Source of the DNA: Phaeovulum molybdatiresistens
GTDB lineage: Bacteria; Pseudomonadota; Alphaproteobacteria; Rhodobacterales; Rhodobacteraceae
Length of the DNA stretch: 64,000 nt
Assembly (NCBI RefSeq): GCF_023544865.1
Contig: NZ_JAMJFX010000001.1
Coordinates: forward strand, 186,001 to 250,000
Reading direction: 5' to 3'
The notes below the pieces were generated by a model, which was given only the letters and a program-made list of their open reading frames with translations, was not told where the DNA came from and did no database searches. The translations under genes were made by a program, and so were the position numbers. This document shows, piece after piece, positions 41,334-49,492 of this stretch (its first letter is position 1; each line of letters starts with the position of its first letter).

Positions 41334-42200
41334 ATGACCTCGCCCCGCGTCAGCTTTGAATTCTTCCCGCCGCAGTCGCTGGAGGCCTCGTTCCGGCTGT
41401 GGGAAACCGCGCAGGTTCTGGCGCCGCTGAAGCCGTCCTTCGTGTCGGTCACCTATGGCGCGGGCGGCACCACGCGCAAGCTGACCCATGAGGCGGTGGA
41501 AACGATCCACAAGAATTACGGTCTGAACGTGGCCGCACATCTGACCTGTGTCGATGCGACCCGGGCCGAGACGATGGAAATCGTCGATGCCTATGCCGCG
41601 GCGGGCGTGACCGAAATCGTGGCGCTGCGGGGCGATCCGCCGAAGGGCAGTGACCGGTTCACGCCGCATCCGCAGGGCTTTGCCTCCTCGGTCGAGCTGA
41701 TCGAGGCGCTGGCCCAGGATGGGCGCTTTACCATTCGCTGCGGCGCCTATCCCGAGCCCCACCCCGAAGCCACGGATGCGCTGGCGGATGTGCGCTGGCT
41801 GAAGCGCAAGGTGGATGCGGGCGCGACCAGCGCGATCACCCAGTTCTTCTTTGAGGCCGAGACCTTCTTTCGGTTCCGCGATGCCTGCGAAAAGGAAGGA
41901 ATCACCGCGAAGATCATCCCCGGCATCCTGCCGATCCAGTCCTGGGCGGGCGCAAAGCGCTTTGCCGCGCGCTGCGGCACCAGCGTGCCGGCCTGGGTGG
42001 AAGAGGCGTTTGTGGCCGCCGTGCGCGACGGGCGCGAACAGCTGCTGGCGACGGCGCTGTGCACCGAACTGTGCGACGAGCTGATCCGTGGCGGGGTCGA
42101 GGATCTGCATTTCTACACGCTGAACCGCCCCGGCCTGACGCGCGATGTGTGCCATGCCCTGGGCGTGACGCCGGACGCCAGCCTGGAAAAGGTCGCCTGA
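41334..42200 (+). CDS. metF: 5,10-Methylenetetrahydrofolate reductase
   Basis: 288 residues. Start motif VSFEFFPPQS holds the catalytic glutamate (Glu10 region). FAD/folate stretches SVTYGAGGTTRK, NVAAHLTCVDATR and VALRGDPPKGSD are intact, as is QFFFEAETFFRFRDAC. It makes methyl-THF for methionine. It is regulated, by position, by the divergent MetR. Confidence 0.97.
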   Translation: MTSPRVSFEFFPPQSLEASFRLWETAQVLAPLKPSFVSVTYGAGGTTRKLTHEAVETIHKNYGLNVAAHLTCVDATRAETMEIVDAYAAAGVTEIVALRGDPPKGSDRFTPHPQGFASSVELIEALAQDGRFTIRCGAYPEPHPEATDALADVRWLKRKVDAGATSAITQFFFEAETFFRFRDACEKEGITAKIIPGILPIQSWAGAKRFAARCGTSVPAWVEEAFVAAVRDGREQLLATALCTELCDELIRGGVEDLHFYTLNRPGLTRDVCHALGVTPDASLEKVA

Positions 42201-42226
42201 ACCGGCCCATTGCCACAGCGGAATGG

Positions 42227-42259
42227 AAAAACCCGGCCCCATCTTTGGGCCGGGTTTTT
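42227..42259. terminator. Bidirectional intrinsic terminator of metF and lepA
   Basis: A 13-bp stem AAAAACCCGGCCC / GGGCCGGGTTTTT with a 7-nt loop and A/T-rich flanks on both sides. Confidence 0.92.
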
Positions 42260-42261
42260 CG

Positions 42262-44061
42262 TCAGTCGTCCATCTTCAGCGCCGAGATGAAGGCGGATTG
42301 CGGGATTTCCACCTTGCCGAACTGACGCATCTTCTTCTTGCCGGCCTTTTGCTTTTCCAGCAGCTTCTTTTTCCGCGTCGCGTCGCCGCCATAGCATTTC
42401 GCGGTCACGTCCTTGCGCATCGCGCTTAGCGTTTCGCGCGCGATCACCCGGCCACCGATCGCGGCCTGAATCGGGATCTTGAACATGTGGCGCGGGATCA
42501 GCTCTTTGAGCTTTTCCACCATCGCGCGGCCACGGGCCTCGGCCCGGTCGCGGTGCACCATGATCGACAGCGCGTCGACCGGTTCATCATTCACCAGGAT
42601 CGACATCTTCACCAGAAAATCCTCGCGGTATTCCGAGATCTGGTAGTCGAAGCTGGCATAGCCCTTGGTGACCGATTTCAGCCGGTCGTAGAAGTCGAAC
42701 ACGACCTCGGCCAGCGGCAGGTCATAGACGACCATGGCACGGCTGCCGGCATAGGTCAGGTCCAGCTGGATGCCACGGCGGTCCTGGCACAGTTTCAGCA
42801 CATCGCCCAGATATTCGTCGGGCACCATGATCGTGGCCTTGATGCGCGGTTCCTCGATATGGTCGACATAGGTCAGGTCGGGCATGTCGGCGGGGTTGTG
42901 CAGGTCACGCACCTCGCCATCCTTCATGTGCAGCTTGAACACCACGCTGGGCGCGGTGGTGATCAGGTCCAGATCATATTCGCGTTCCAGACGGTCGCGC
43001 ACGACCTCCAGATGCAGAAGCCCCAGGAAGCCGCAGCGGAAGCCGAACCCCAGCGCGGCCGAGGTTTCCATTTCATAGCTGAAAGAGGCGTCGTTCAGCG
43101 CCAGTTTTTCAATCGCGTCGCGCAAGCCTTCGAAATCATTGGCGTCCACCGGGAACAGGCCGCAGAACACCACCGGCTGCGCGGGCTTGAAGCCCGGCAG
43201 GGGCACTTCGCAGCCCTTTTTCTCATGCGTGATCGTGTCGCCCACGCGGGTGTCGCGCACCTGCTTGATGGATGCGGTCAGAACGCCAATCTCGCCCGGG
43301 CCAAGTTCCGCGATGTCCACCATCTGCGGCTTCAGCACCGCCAGCTTGTCGATGCCATAGACCGCGCCGGTCTGCATCATCTTGATGCGGTCGCCCTTGC
43401 GGATCACACCGTCCATCACGCGGATCATCACGACGACGCCCAGATAGGGGTCATACCAGCTGTCAACCAGCATCGCCTTGAGCGGTGCGTTACGGTCGCC
43501 CTTCGGCGCGGGCAGGCGCGTCACGATCGCTTCCAGCACGTCGGGGATGCCTAGGCCCGATTTCGCCGAAATCGGGATCGCTTCGCTGGCGTCGATGCCG
43601 ATCACATCCTCGATCTGTTCCTTGACCCGGTCCGGTTCCGCCGCCGGCAGGTCGATCTTGTTCAGCACCGGCACGATTTCATGGCCCGCGTCGATCGCCT
43701 GATAGACATTGGCCAGCGTCTGCGCCTCGACCCCCTGGGACGCGTCGACCACCAGCAGGCTGCCTTCGACGGCGCGCATGGACCGGCTGACCTCATAGGC
43801 AAAATCGACGTGGCCGGGGGTGTCGATCAGGTTCAGGATGTAGGTCTGTCCATCCTTGGCCGGATATTCGATCCGCACCGTGTTGGCCTTGATCGTGATG
43901 CCGCGTTCCCGCTCGATATCCATGCTGTCGAGCATCTGCGCCTTCATGTCGCGCTCGGCCACCGTGCCGGTCATCTGGATGAGCCGGTCGGCGAGGGTGG
44001 ATTTGCCGTGGTCAATATGGGCCACGATCGAGAAGTTGCGGATGAGATCAAGCTGGGTCAT
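42262..44061 (-). CDS. lepA: Elongation factor 4
   Basis: 599 residues. GTPase motifs [17 protein letters not shown] and [15 protein letters not shown]4-specific C-terminal domain with [12 protein letters not shown] and the basic end [23 protein letters not shown] segment. It back-translocates ribosomes. The start [11 protein letters not shown] at 44061 is the family N-terminus; longer frames run into the promoter of the copper chaperone gene. Confidence 0.97.
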   Translation of the reverse strand: MTQLDLIRNFSIVAHIDHGKSTLADRLIQMTGTVAERDMKAQMLDSMDIERERGITIKANTVRIEYPAKDGQTYILNLIDTPGHVDFAYEVSRSMRAVEGSLLVVDASQGVEAQTLANVYQAIDAGHEIVPVLNKIDLPAAEPDRVKEQIEDVIGIDASEAIPISAKSGLGIPDVLEAIVTRLPAPKGDRNAPLKAMLVDSWYDPYLGVVVMIRVMDGVIRKGDRIKMMQTGAVYGIDKLAVLKPQMVDIAELGPGEIGVLTASIKQVRDTRVGDTITHEKKGCEVPLPGFKPAQPVVFCGLFPVDANDFEGLRDAIEKLALNDASFSYEMETSAALGFGFRCGFLGLLHLEVVRDRLEREYDLDLITTAPSVVFKLHMKDGEVRDLHNPADMPDLTYVDHIEEPRIKATIMVPDEYLGDVLKLCQDRRGIQLDLTYAGSRAMVVYDLPLAEVVFDFYDRLKSVTKGYASFDYQISEYREDFLVKMSILVNDEPVDALSIMVHRDRAEARGRAMVEKLKELIPRHMFKIPIQAAIGGRVIARETLSAMRKDVTAKCYGGDATRKKKLLEKQKAGKKKMRQFGKVEIPQSAFISALKMDD

Positions 44062-44179
44062 GGCCGGGCATATAGCTTGGAAAACAGGGGCCGGGAAGGG
44101 GGATTGCAGCGGCGCACGCCATTGACGCGCGCGCGCTTTCGGGCGAATGATCCGCCCCAGCCCGCGCAGGAGAAACGCC

Positions 44180-44368
44180 ATGATCCTTTCCGTCCCCCAG
44201 ATGAGCTGCGGCCATTGCAAGGCCGCCATCGAATCGGCCCTGGCCGCCGTGGGCGCCAAGGCCGATTTCGACATGGAAAACCGTGAGGTTGAGGTTGAGG
44301 GCCTGCCCGAAGCCACGGTCCTGGCCGCGCTGAAAGCCGCCGGGTATGAGGCCGAGGTTATCGGCTAA
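44180..44368 (+). CDS. Heavy-metal-associated domain protein (copper chaperone, CopZ-like)
   Basis: 62 residues, a single HMA ferredoxin-like domain. The metal motif MSCGHC (Cys10, Cys13) follows the first strand MILSVPQ. It likely ferries Cu(I). AGGAG precedes the ATG. No copper ATPase is adjacent; PCuAC lies 2 kb away. Confidence 0.92.
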   Translation: MILSVPQMSCGHCKAAIESALAAVGAKADFDMENREVEVEGLPEATVLAALKAAGYEAEVIG

Positions 44369-44545
44369 GCCACCCTTGGGGGGGCACGGCCGGCCCGCCC
44401 CCAACCCCTTGGGGCCCTGCGGCCAAGCCGCGCAGAGCGGCGGGTTCCCGCGCATTTCGTTGAATTTTCTTGCCTGCTGGCCTATCATTGCGCGCAAATA
44501 AGGACGCGCGGACACCGATTCCGCGCCGGAACAAGAGGCAGAGCA

Positions 44546-44845
44546 ATGAAGAAATCCCTGCTTGTGGCAGCTTTCGTCGCCTTGGGCGCGGCCCCCGCGC
44601 TGGCCGGCCCCATCGACAGCGCCTGCATGAAGGCCGGCCGCGCCGCCGACCGGGCGCTGTGCGGCTGCATCCAGCAAGTCGCAAACAGCACGCTGAGCCG
44701 GGGCGACCAGCGCAAGGCCGCCGCCTTCTTCAAGGACCCCCACAAGGCACAAGAGGTGCGCCAATCCAGCCGCCGCAGCGATGAGGCGTTCTGGCTGCGC
44801 TACAAGAATTTCGCCGCCACCGCCGAGGCTTATTGCGCGCGCTGA
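44546..44845 (+). CDS. Small secreted protein with conserved cysteines
   Basis: 99 residues. Signal peptide MKKSLLVAAFVALGAAPALA. The mature part has four cysteines (SACMKAG, ALCGCIQQ, AYCAR) that may form two disulfides. It is a helical fold with WLRYKNFAATAEAYC at the end. I do not recognise its function. It overlaps the 3' end of the convergent phosphatase gene by 16 bp. Confidence 0.82.
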   Translation: MKKSLLVAAFVALGAAPALAGPIDSACMKAGRAADRALCGCIQQVANSTLSRGDQRKAAAFFKDPHKAQEVRQSSRRSDEAFWLRYKNFAATAEAYCAR

Positions 44846-45294
44846 AGCGCCGCGATCAGTCCAGCCGCGCGCGTCTCGATCAGGTCGAGGCAGCCGTCGA
44901 AATCACGGGTGAAATAGGGGTCCGGCACATCGGCCGGGCCAATGCGGGCGCTGCTGCCCGCATCCTCCAGAAACAGCCGCAGCGCCGCGCGCGGCTGTGC
45001 GGGCGCGATCCGCGCCGCATCGCGCAGGTTTTGCCTATCCATCGCCAGAAACAGGTCGAAGTCGCGGAAATCACGCGCCTGCAACTGTCGGGCGCGCAAG
45101 GGGGACAGGTCATAGCCGCGCGCCCGGGCCGCGGCCTGCATCGGGCCATAGGGCGGCTCGCCGACATGCCAATCGCCTGTGCCGGCGCTGTCGGCATCAA
45201 CCGTCAGGCCCGCCCGGGTGGCCAGATGGCGAAACACCCCCTCGGCGGCGGGGGAACGACAGATATTGCCAAGGCAGAGAAACAGGATACGCAT
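44830..45294 (-). CDS. Low-molecular-weight protein-tyrosine phosphatase
   Basis: 154 residues. P-loop CLGNICRS (nucleophile Cys7, Arg13) at the N-terminus. General acid aspartate in DVPDPYF. It dephosphorylates phosphotyrosine on regulators of polysaccharide export or stress. No partner tyrosine kinase is nearby. It diverges from the sirtuin. Confidence 0.93.
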   Translation of the reverse strand: MRILFLCLGNICRSPAAEGVFRHLATRAGLTVDADSAGTGDWHVGEPPYGPMQAAARARGYDLSPLRARQLQARDFRDFDLFLAMDRQNLRDAARIAPAQPRAALRLFLEDAGSSARIGPADVPDPYFTRDFDGCLDLIETRAAGLIAALQRAQ

Positions 45295-45321
45295 ACCAAC
45301 AGGATAACGCAGGGGGCAGGG

Positions 45322-46014
45322 ATGGAAAAGATCGTCATTCTGACCGGGGCGGGCATTTCGGCCGAAAGCGGGCTGCGCACCTTTCGCGATGCGGGCGGGC
45401 TGTGGGAAGGCTACCGGATCGAAGAGGTCGCCACCCCCGAGGCCTTTGCCCGCGACCCGGCTCTGGTGCATGACTTCTACAACATGCGCCGCGCGGCGGC
45501 CGCCGCCGCCCGACCCAATGCGGCCCATGCGGCGCTGGCGCGGCTGGAAGCGGCGGGTCGGCACGAGGTGTTGATCGTGACGCAGAATGTCGATGACCTG
45601 CATGAACGTGCCGGCTCGGTGCATGTGATCCACATGCACGGGTCCCTCGCGGGTGCGCTTTGCGCGGCCTGCGGGTACCGCTGGGCGGCACCCGCGGTCA
45701 TGGCCCCGCAAGACCCCTGCCCCGCCTGCGCGCGTCCCGCCACGCGGCCCGATATCGTCTGGTTCGGCGAAATGCCCTATCAGATGGACCGGATCTGGCA
45801 GGCGCTGCGGCAGGCGGATCTGTTCGTCTCGATCGGCACATCGGGTAATGTCTACCCGGCGGCGGCCTTCGTGCAGGATGCCGCGCGCGCCGGGGCACGG
45901 ACGCTGGAACTGAACCTGGAACCATCGCTGGGCGCGCGGGATTTCGACGAAGCGCGGATAGGCCCGGCAAGCCGGATCGTGCCGGATTGGGTGGACACCT
46001 TGCTGCGGGCCTGA
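45322..46014 (+). CDS. cobB: Class III sirtuin (NAD-dependent deacylase)
   Basis: 230 residues. NAD motif GAGISAESGLRTFRD, TQNVDDLHERAG, catalytic His106 in HMHGSL. Zinc cysteines 114, 117, 133 and 136. The Y-x-x-R pair (Tyr53, Arg56 in FYNMRR) marks class III sirtuins that remove succinyl or malonyl groups. That suits a genome rich in acyl-CoA metabolism. The start at 45322 has GGGGGCAGGG nearby. Confidence 0.93.
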   Translation: MEKIVILTGAGISAESGLRTFRDAGGLWEGYRIEEVATPEAFARDPALVHDFYNMRRAAAAAARPNAAHAALARLEAAGRHEVLIVTQNVDDLHERAGSVHVIHMHGSLAGALCAACGYRWAAPAVMAPQDPCPACARPATRPDIVWFGEMPYQMDRIWQALRQADLFVSIGTSGNVYPAAAFVQDAARAGARTLELNLEPSLGARDFDEARIGPASRIVPDWVDTLLRA

Positions 46015-46021
46015 GCGCGGA

Positions 46022-46100
46022 GGGGGGGGCGCTGCCCCCCGCCTTGCGGCCCCTGGACGGGGCCGAACGGCGCCCCCCGGGATATTTTAGCAAAGCCGAA
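46022..46100 (-). repeat. Dispersed intergenic element, copy 6 (inverted)
   Basis: The hairpin GGGGGGCGCTGCCCCCC begins 8 bp after the sirtuin stop. The inverted core CCCGGGATATTTTAGCAAAG and CCGAA is at the right end, with a second short stem (GGCCCCTGGACGGGGCC) between. Confidence 0.85.
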
Positions 46101-46152
46101 GAGCGGACAGGGGCCGCCGTTGCGGCGGCCCGCTGGGCTAGTTGGGTGGGGG

Positions 46153-46674
46153 TCAGTTCGAGGGCGCGTGCATGTGCTTGGGCGGCATGCCTGCGGGCGC
46201 GCCATGCATATGCTGCATCTGCTGGCCCATCGCCGCCCCGTCGCGTTGCAGGTCAACGGGGATGTCCACGACAAGCTCGCCGGCCTGTTCGAAGGTCAGC
46301 GTGACGGTGACGACATCGCCATGGCTCAGGCCCTGGCGCAGGCCCAGGAACATGACGTGATCGCCACCGCGTTGCAGCGCGTGGTTGCCACCGGCGGGAA
46401 TGACGAAGCCTTCGGGAACGTGAAGCATCTGCATGACGCCCTTGTCATCGGCCTTGTGGGTGTGCAGCTCGACCCGGTCCGCGATGTCCGAGGACGCCGC
46501 GATAAGCCGGTCATCGACCGCGCCGGTATTTTCAATCTGCATGAACGCCGCGCCGGATTTCGACATGGCGGTCGAGACCCGCGCATAGGGGTCGTGAACG
46601 GTGATGCCTTCGGCAAAGGCAGGCAGGGCAAAGGCGACCGCCGTGGCGGCCAGAAGCGACTTGAGGAGGGACAT
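46153..46674 (-). CDS. PCuAC-type periplasmic copper chaperone with a His/Met-rich tail
   Basis: 173 residues with signal peptide (MSLLKSLLAATAVAFALPAF). The copper site follows the H-x10-M-x21-H-x-M plan: His71, Met81/83, His106, Met108. The C-terminus (about 148-173) is an added His/Met-rich tail (MQHMHG, KHMHAP), expected to bind further copper. PCuAC delivers copper to cytochrome oxidase CuA. A DUF2946-like gene lies directly upstream. Confidence 0.9.
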   Translation of the reverse strand: MSLLKSLLAATAVAFALPAFAEGITVHDPYARVSTAMSKSGAAFMQIENTGAVDDRLIAASSDIADRVELHTHKADDKGVMQMLHVPEGFVIPAGGNHALQRGGDHVMFLGLRQGLSHGDVVTVTLTFEQAGELVVDIPVDLQRDGAAMGQQMQHMHGAPAGMPPKHMHAPSN

Positions 46675-46723
46675 TCCCGTCTCCTTGAATGGTCTTTGGG
46701 TTGATTGGAACGAAGGGGCCGGA

Positions 46724-47074
46724 TCAGACCAGCGGCGGGCCGCGGGCCCGGGCACGCATCACCGCGCGCGAGGCGGGCGCGGCGGGTTCGGGGACGACCA
46801 GCGCGACGGCCTGGCCTTCGGGGCGCAGCGGAACGGGGGCTGGCACCCCCACCGCAGCCATCATCCCAAGCACCATGTCGGGGCACAGATGCACCGGCCC
46901 GGTGGGCTGACCGCGGTCATCGACGCTGATCGTGGTCATGCCATAGCCGGTGCAGATCACGATTTCACCGGCAACGCGGGCTTGTCCCCGCGCGACGGCC
47001 ATGGTCAGGCTCGTCGCCGCAAGGATCGCCGCGAAAAGAAAAGCGGCTGCGCTGCGGGCGTGACGTCGTGTCAT
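46724..47074 (-). CDS. DUF2946-like small membrane protein
   Basis: 116 residues (119 if a GTG at 47083 is the start, which has AAGGA upstream). An N-terminal hydrophobic anchor (SAAAFLFAAILAATSLTMAV) is followed by a periplasmic part with two cysteines (VICTGYG, HLCPDM). DUF2946 proteins cluster with PCuAC in many alphaproteobacteria, suggesting copper handling. No biochemical role is established. It lies upstream of PCuAC and probably in the same operon. Confidence 0.7.
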   Translation of the reverse strand: MTRRHARSAAAFLFAAILAATSLTMAVARGQARVAGEIVICTGYGMTTISVDDRGQPTGPVHLCPDMVLGMMAAVGVPAPVPLRPEGQAVALVVPEPAAPASRAVMRARARGPPLV

Positions 47075-47144
47075 GATCCCCACATAATCCTTTGTGCCGG
47101 CCTATGGAAGGCCGCGCGGCACAAGGCCACGGGCGGGGCACATG

Positions 47145-47172
47145 CAAAAGGCCCCGCCGCTGGCGGGGCCTT
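47145..47172 (-). terminator. Intrinsic terminator of rpmB
   Basis: An 11-bp stem AAGGCCCCGCC / GGCGGGGCCTT with a 3-nt loop, and TTTT on the minus strand. Confidence 0.9.
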
Positions 47173-47196
47173 GAGAAATGGTCAGCAATCGCGCGA

Positions 47197-47484
47197 TCAG
47201 GCGGCGGCTTGCGCCTTGGCGATGGCTTTCTTGATCTTCAGCGCATTGGCGGACAGTTCTGCGTCCTTGGCCTTGGCCAGGAACGCGTCCAGACCACCGC
47301 GGTGGTCGACCGAGCGCAGGCCGGCAGCCGAGATGCGCAGCTTGAACGACTGGCCCAGCACGTCCGAGATCAGGGTGACTTCGTTGAGGTTCGGCAGGAA
47401 GCGGCGACGCGTCTTGTTGTTCGCGTGGCTCACGTTGTTGCCCGTCATCGGGCCCTTGCCGGTCAGTTCGCAGACGCGCGACAT
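47197..47484 (-). CDS. rpmB: Ribosomal protein L28
   Basis: 95 residues. [20 protein letters not shown] and the [11 protein letters not shown] block are the L28 signature. A zinc-type cysteine set is absent, so it is the non-zinc C- form with a single Cys5. It is monocistronic with its own terminator. Confidence 0.97.
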   Translation of the reverse strand: MSRVCELTGKGPMTGNNVSHANNKTRRRFLPNLNEVTLISDVLGQSFKLRISAAGLRSVDHRGGLDAFLAKAKDAELSANALKIKKAIAKAQAAA

Positions 47485-47634
47485 GGCATCAATCCTTCGT
47501 TTCCTTAGGGCGATTTGCCCGTCTTTTCCTAACATCAACGGGCGCCGCAACGGCAGCGCCCGGAATTCCGTTCGCGGGGGATACGGGGAAAGCGGCGCGC
47601 CGTCAAGCGATTCATCGCCGAAATCGCGCCGCTT

Positions 47635-48624
47635 TCAGCCCCGCAGCACCGCAAGCATTTCGGCCGCAGCCGCCGCAGGCGCGGTGCGCCCCCCGGCCAC
47701 ATCCGCGCCCAGCGCTTCCATCCGCGCCCGGATCACAGGGTCGGCGGTCAGGCGCGCCAGAAGGCCCTCACGCACCTCGGCTTCGAACCAGTGGCGGGCC
47801 TGCTGGGCGCGGCGACTGTCGAAATGCCCCTGATCGCGGCGCCAGCGGGCCAGGGCCTGCATGTCGTCCCAGGCGGCCTTCAGCCCCTCTTCGGCCAGGG
47901 CGGACACCGGCAGCGCCTTGGGAAAGCCTGCGGGATCCTGCGGGCGCTTTCGCAGCAGGCGCAGCGCGCCCGCGTAATCGGCCACGGTGCGCATCGCGGC
48001 GGGCTTCAGATCGCCATCGGCCTTGTTGACCAGAATCAGGTCGGCCATTTCCATGATGCCGCGTTTCACGCCCTGCAGCTCATCCCCGCCGGCGGGGGCC
48101 AGCAGCAGGATGAACAGATCCGACATATCCGCCACCAGCGTTTCGGATTGGCCCACCCCCACCGTCTCGATCAGCACCACGTCATAGCCCGCCGCCTCGC
48201 ACAGGCTGACAGCTTCGCGGGTGCGCCGGGCAACGCCGCCCAGATGCGCCTGGCTGGGCGAGGGGCGGATGAAGGCATTCGGATCGCGCGACAGACGTTC
48301 CATACGGGTCTTGTCGCCCAGAATCGACCCCCCCGACCGGGCCGAGCTTGGGTCGACCGCCAGCACCGCCACCTTCAGCCCCTGTGCCGTCAGCATCATG
48401 CCAAACGCTTCGATGAAGGTGGATTTGCCCACCCCCGGCGTGCCCGACAGGCCGATCCGCAGCGCCTGCCGCCCCGCGGTCGCCAGCCGTTCCAGCAACG
48501 CGGTGGCCTGCGCGCGGTGATCGGCGCGCCCCGATTCCACCAGCGTGATCGCCCGCGCCAGCGCCCGGCGATCGCCGTTCAGGATGGCCGGGGCAAGATC
48601 GGTCGCGGGGGAATGGACAGTCAT
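47635..48624 (-). CDS. meaB: Methylmalonyl-CoA mutase-associated GTPase MeaB
   Basis: 329 residues. P-loop GTPGVGKSTFIEAFG, Walker-B-like VLIETVGVGQSE and G4 LVNKADGD. It protects and reloads B12 in methylmalonyl-CoA mutase (or ethylmalonyl-CoA mutase). No mutase gene is adjacent, though mch and mcl2 at 13-15 kb use the same C4-C5 acyl-CoA pathway. It diverges from a DUF3108 gene. Confidence 0.95.
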   Translation of the reverse strand: MTVHSPATDLAPAILNGDRRALARAITLVESGRADHRAQATALLERLATAGRQALRIGLSGTPGVGKSTFIEAFGMMLTAQGLKVAVLAVDPSSARSGGSILGDKTRMERLSRDPNAFIRPSPSQAHLGGVARRTREAVSLCEAAGYDVVLIETVGVGQSETLVADMSDLFILLLAPAGGDELQGVKRGIMEMADLILVNKADGDLKPAAMRTVADYAGALRLLRKRPQDPAGFPKALPVSALAEEGLKAAWDDMQALARWRRDQGHFDSRRAQQARHWFEAEVREGLLARLTADPVIRARMEALGADVAGGRTAPAAAAAEMLAVLRG

Positions 48625-48732
48625 GGGCAGGCCTTCGCGCGGAAAAATGACGAAACCGTCACCATTCGTGACGGCGGCACGGGTTTCTTGCCCGCTCGGG
48701 GCGGTATATGTCCAGAGCGAAGGTCCGAATTC

Positions 48733-49485
48733 ATGAGGTCTGCCATGCTTTCCCTCCCCCACACTGCACGTCGTGGGCTGGCCGTTGCCATGCTGCTGGC
48801 CGTGGTGGGCCAGCCGGTGCTGGCCAATCAGACCGACAGCGGGACCTTTTCGCTATCGCTGCGCGGCATCCCGGCGGGCGAGCTGAAGTTTTCGGGCACG
48901 ATCAACGCCACCAGCTATGCAGTGAACGGCACATTGCGCAGCACGGGCATCCTGGGGGCGGTGCGCAAGGTGCGCTATGACGCCGCGGTCCAGGGCAGCC
49001 ATGCGCAGGGCCGGTTCACCCCGTCCAGCTATACCGAAAAGGCCGATACCTCGAAACGCCAGTCGGAATCGGTCATGGCCTACAAGGCGGGCGTCCCGCA
49101 GGTCGAGGTTTACAATCCCCCCCGCGCGCCCCGCCCCGGCGACATCGACCCGGCCACCCAGGGCGGCACCATCGACCCGCTGACCGCGCTTTTCGCCGTG
49201 CTGCGCGACGTGCCTGAGGCCCAGGCCTGCAGTTTTAGCGCCTTCATGTTCGACGGCCGCCGCCGCAGCCAGATCGCGCTGACATCCCCGCAACCCGCGG
49301 ACGATGGCACCGTCACCTGCGCGGGCGAATACCGCCGTCTAGCCGGGTTTTCCGACAAGGAGATGGCCGAGAAGGTCAGCTTCCCCTTCCGCCTGACCTA
49401 TGTCCCCACGGGCGACGGGCAGCTGCGGGTTGATGAGGTGTCGATGGACACGCTCTATGGCAAAGGGCGGCTGAAACGGCGATAA
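48733..49485 (+). CDS. DUF3108 periplasmic protein
   Basis: 250 residues, signal peptide (GLAVAMLLAVVGQPVLA), then a beta-rich DUF3108 domain with TFSLSLRGIPAGELKFSG and FPFRLTYVPTG. The family is found in Gram-negatives and its fold suggests lipid or envelope binding, but no function is known. A second ATG at 48745 with GAGG upstream is an alternative start. It is 7 bp before hrpB. Confidence 0.85.
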   Translation: MRSAMLSLPHTARRGLAVAMLLAVVGQPVLANQTDSGTFSLSLRGIPAGELKFSGTINATSYAVNGTLRSTGILGAVRKVRYDAAVQGSHAQGRFTPSSYTEKADTSKRQSESVMAYKAGVPQVEVYNPPRAPRPGDIDPATQGGTIDPLTALFAVLRDVPEAQACSFSAFMFDGRRRSQIALTSPQPADDGTVTCAGEYRRLAGFSDKEMAEKVSFPFRLTYVPTGDGQLRVDEVSMDTLYGKGRLKRR

Positions 49486-49492
49486 GGCCGGG

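Noticed and set aside
44369..44545. G-rich stretch after the HMA gene as a further copy of the dispersed element
   Set aside because: It has a G run and GC stems but lacks the AT-rich core and the GGGGGCAGCGCCCCC hairpin.
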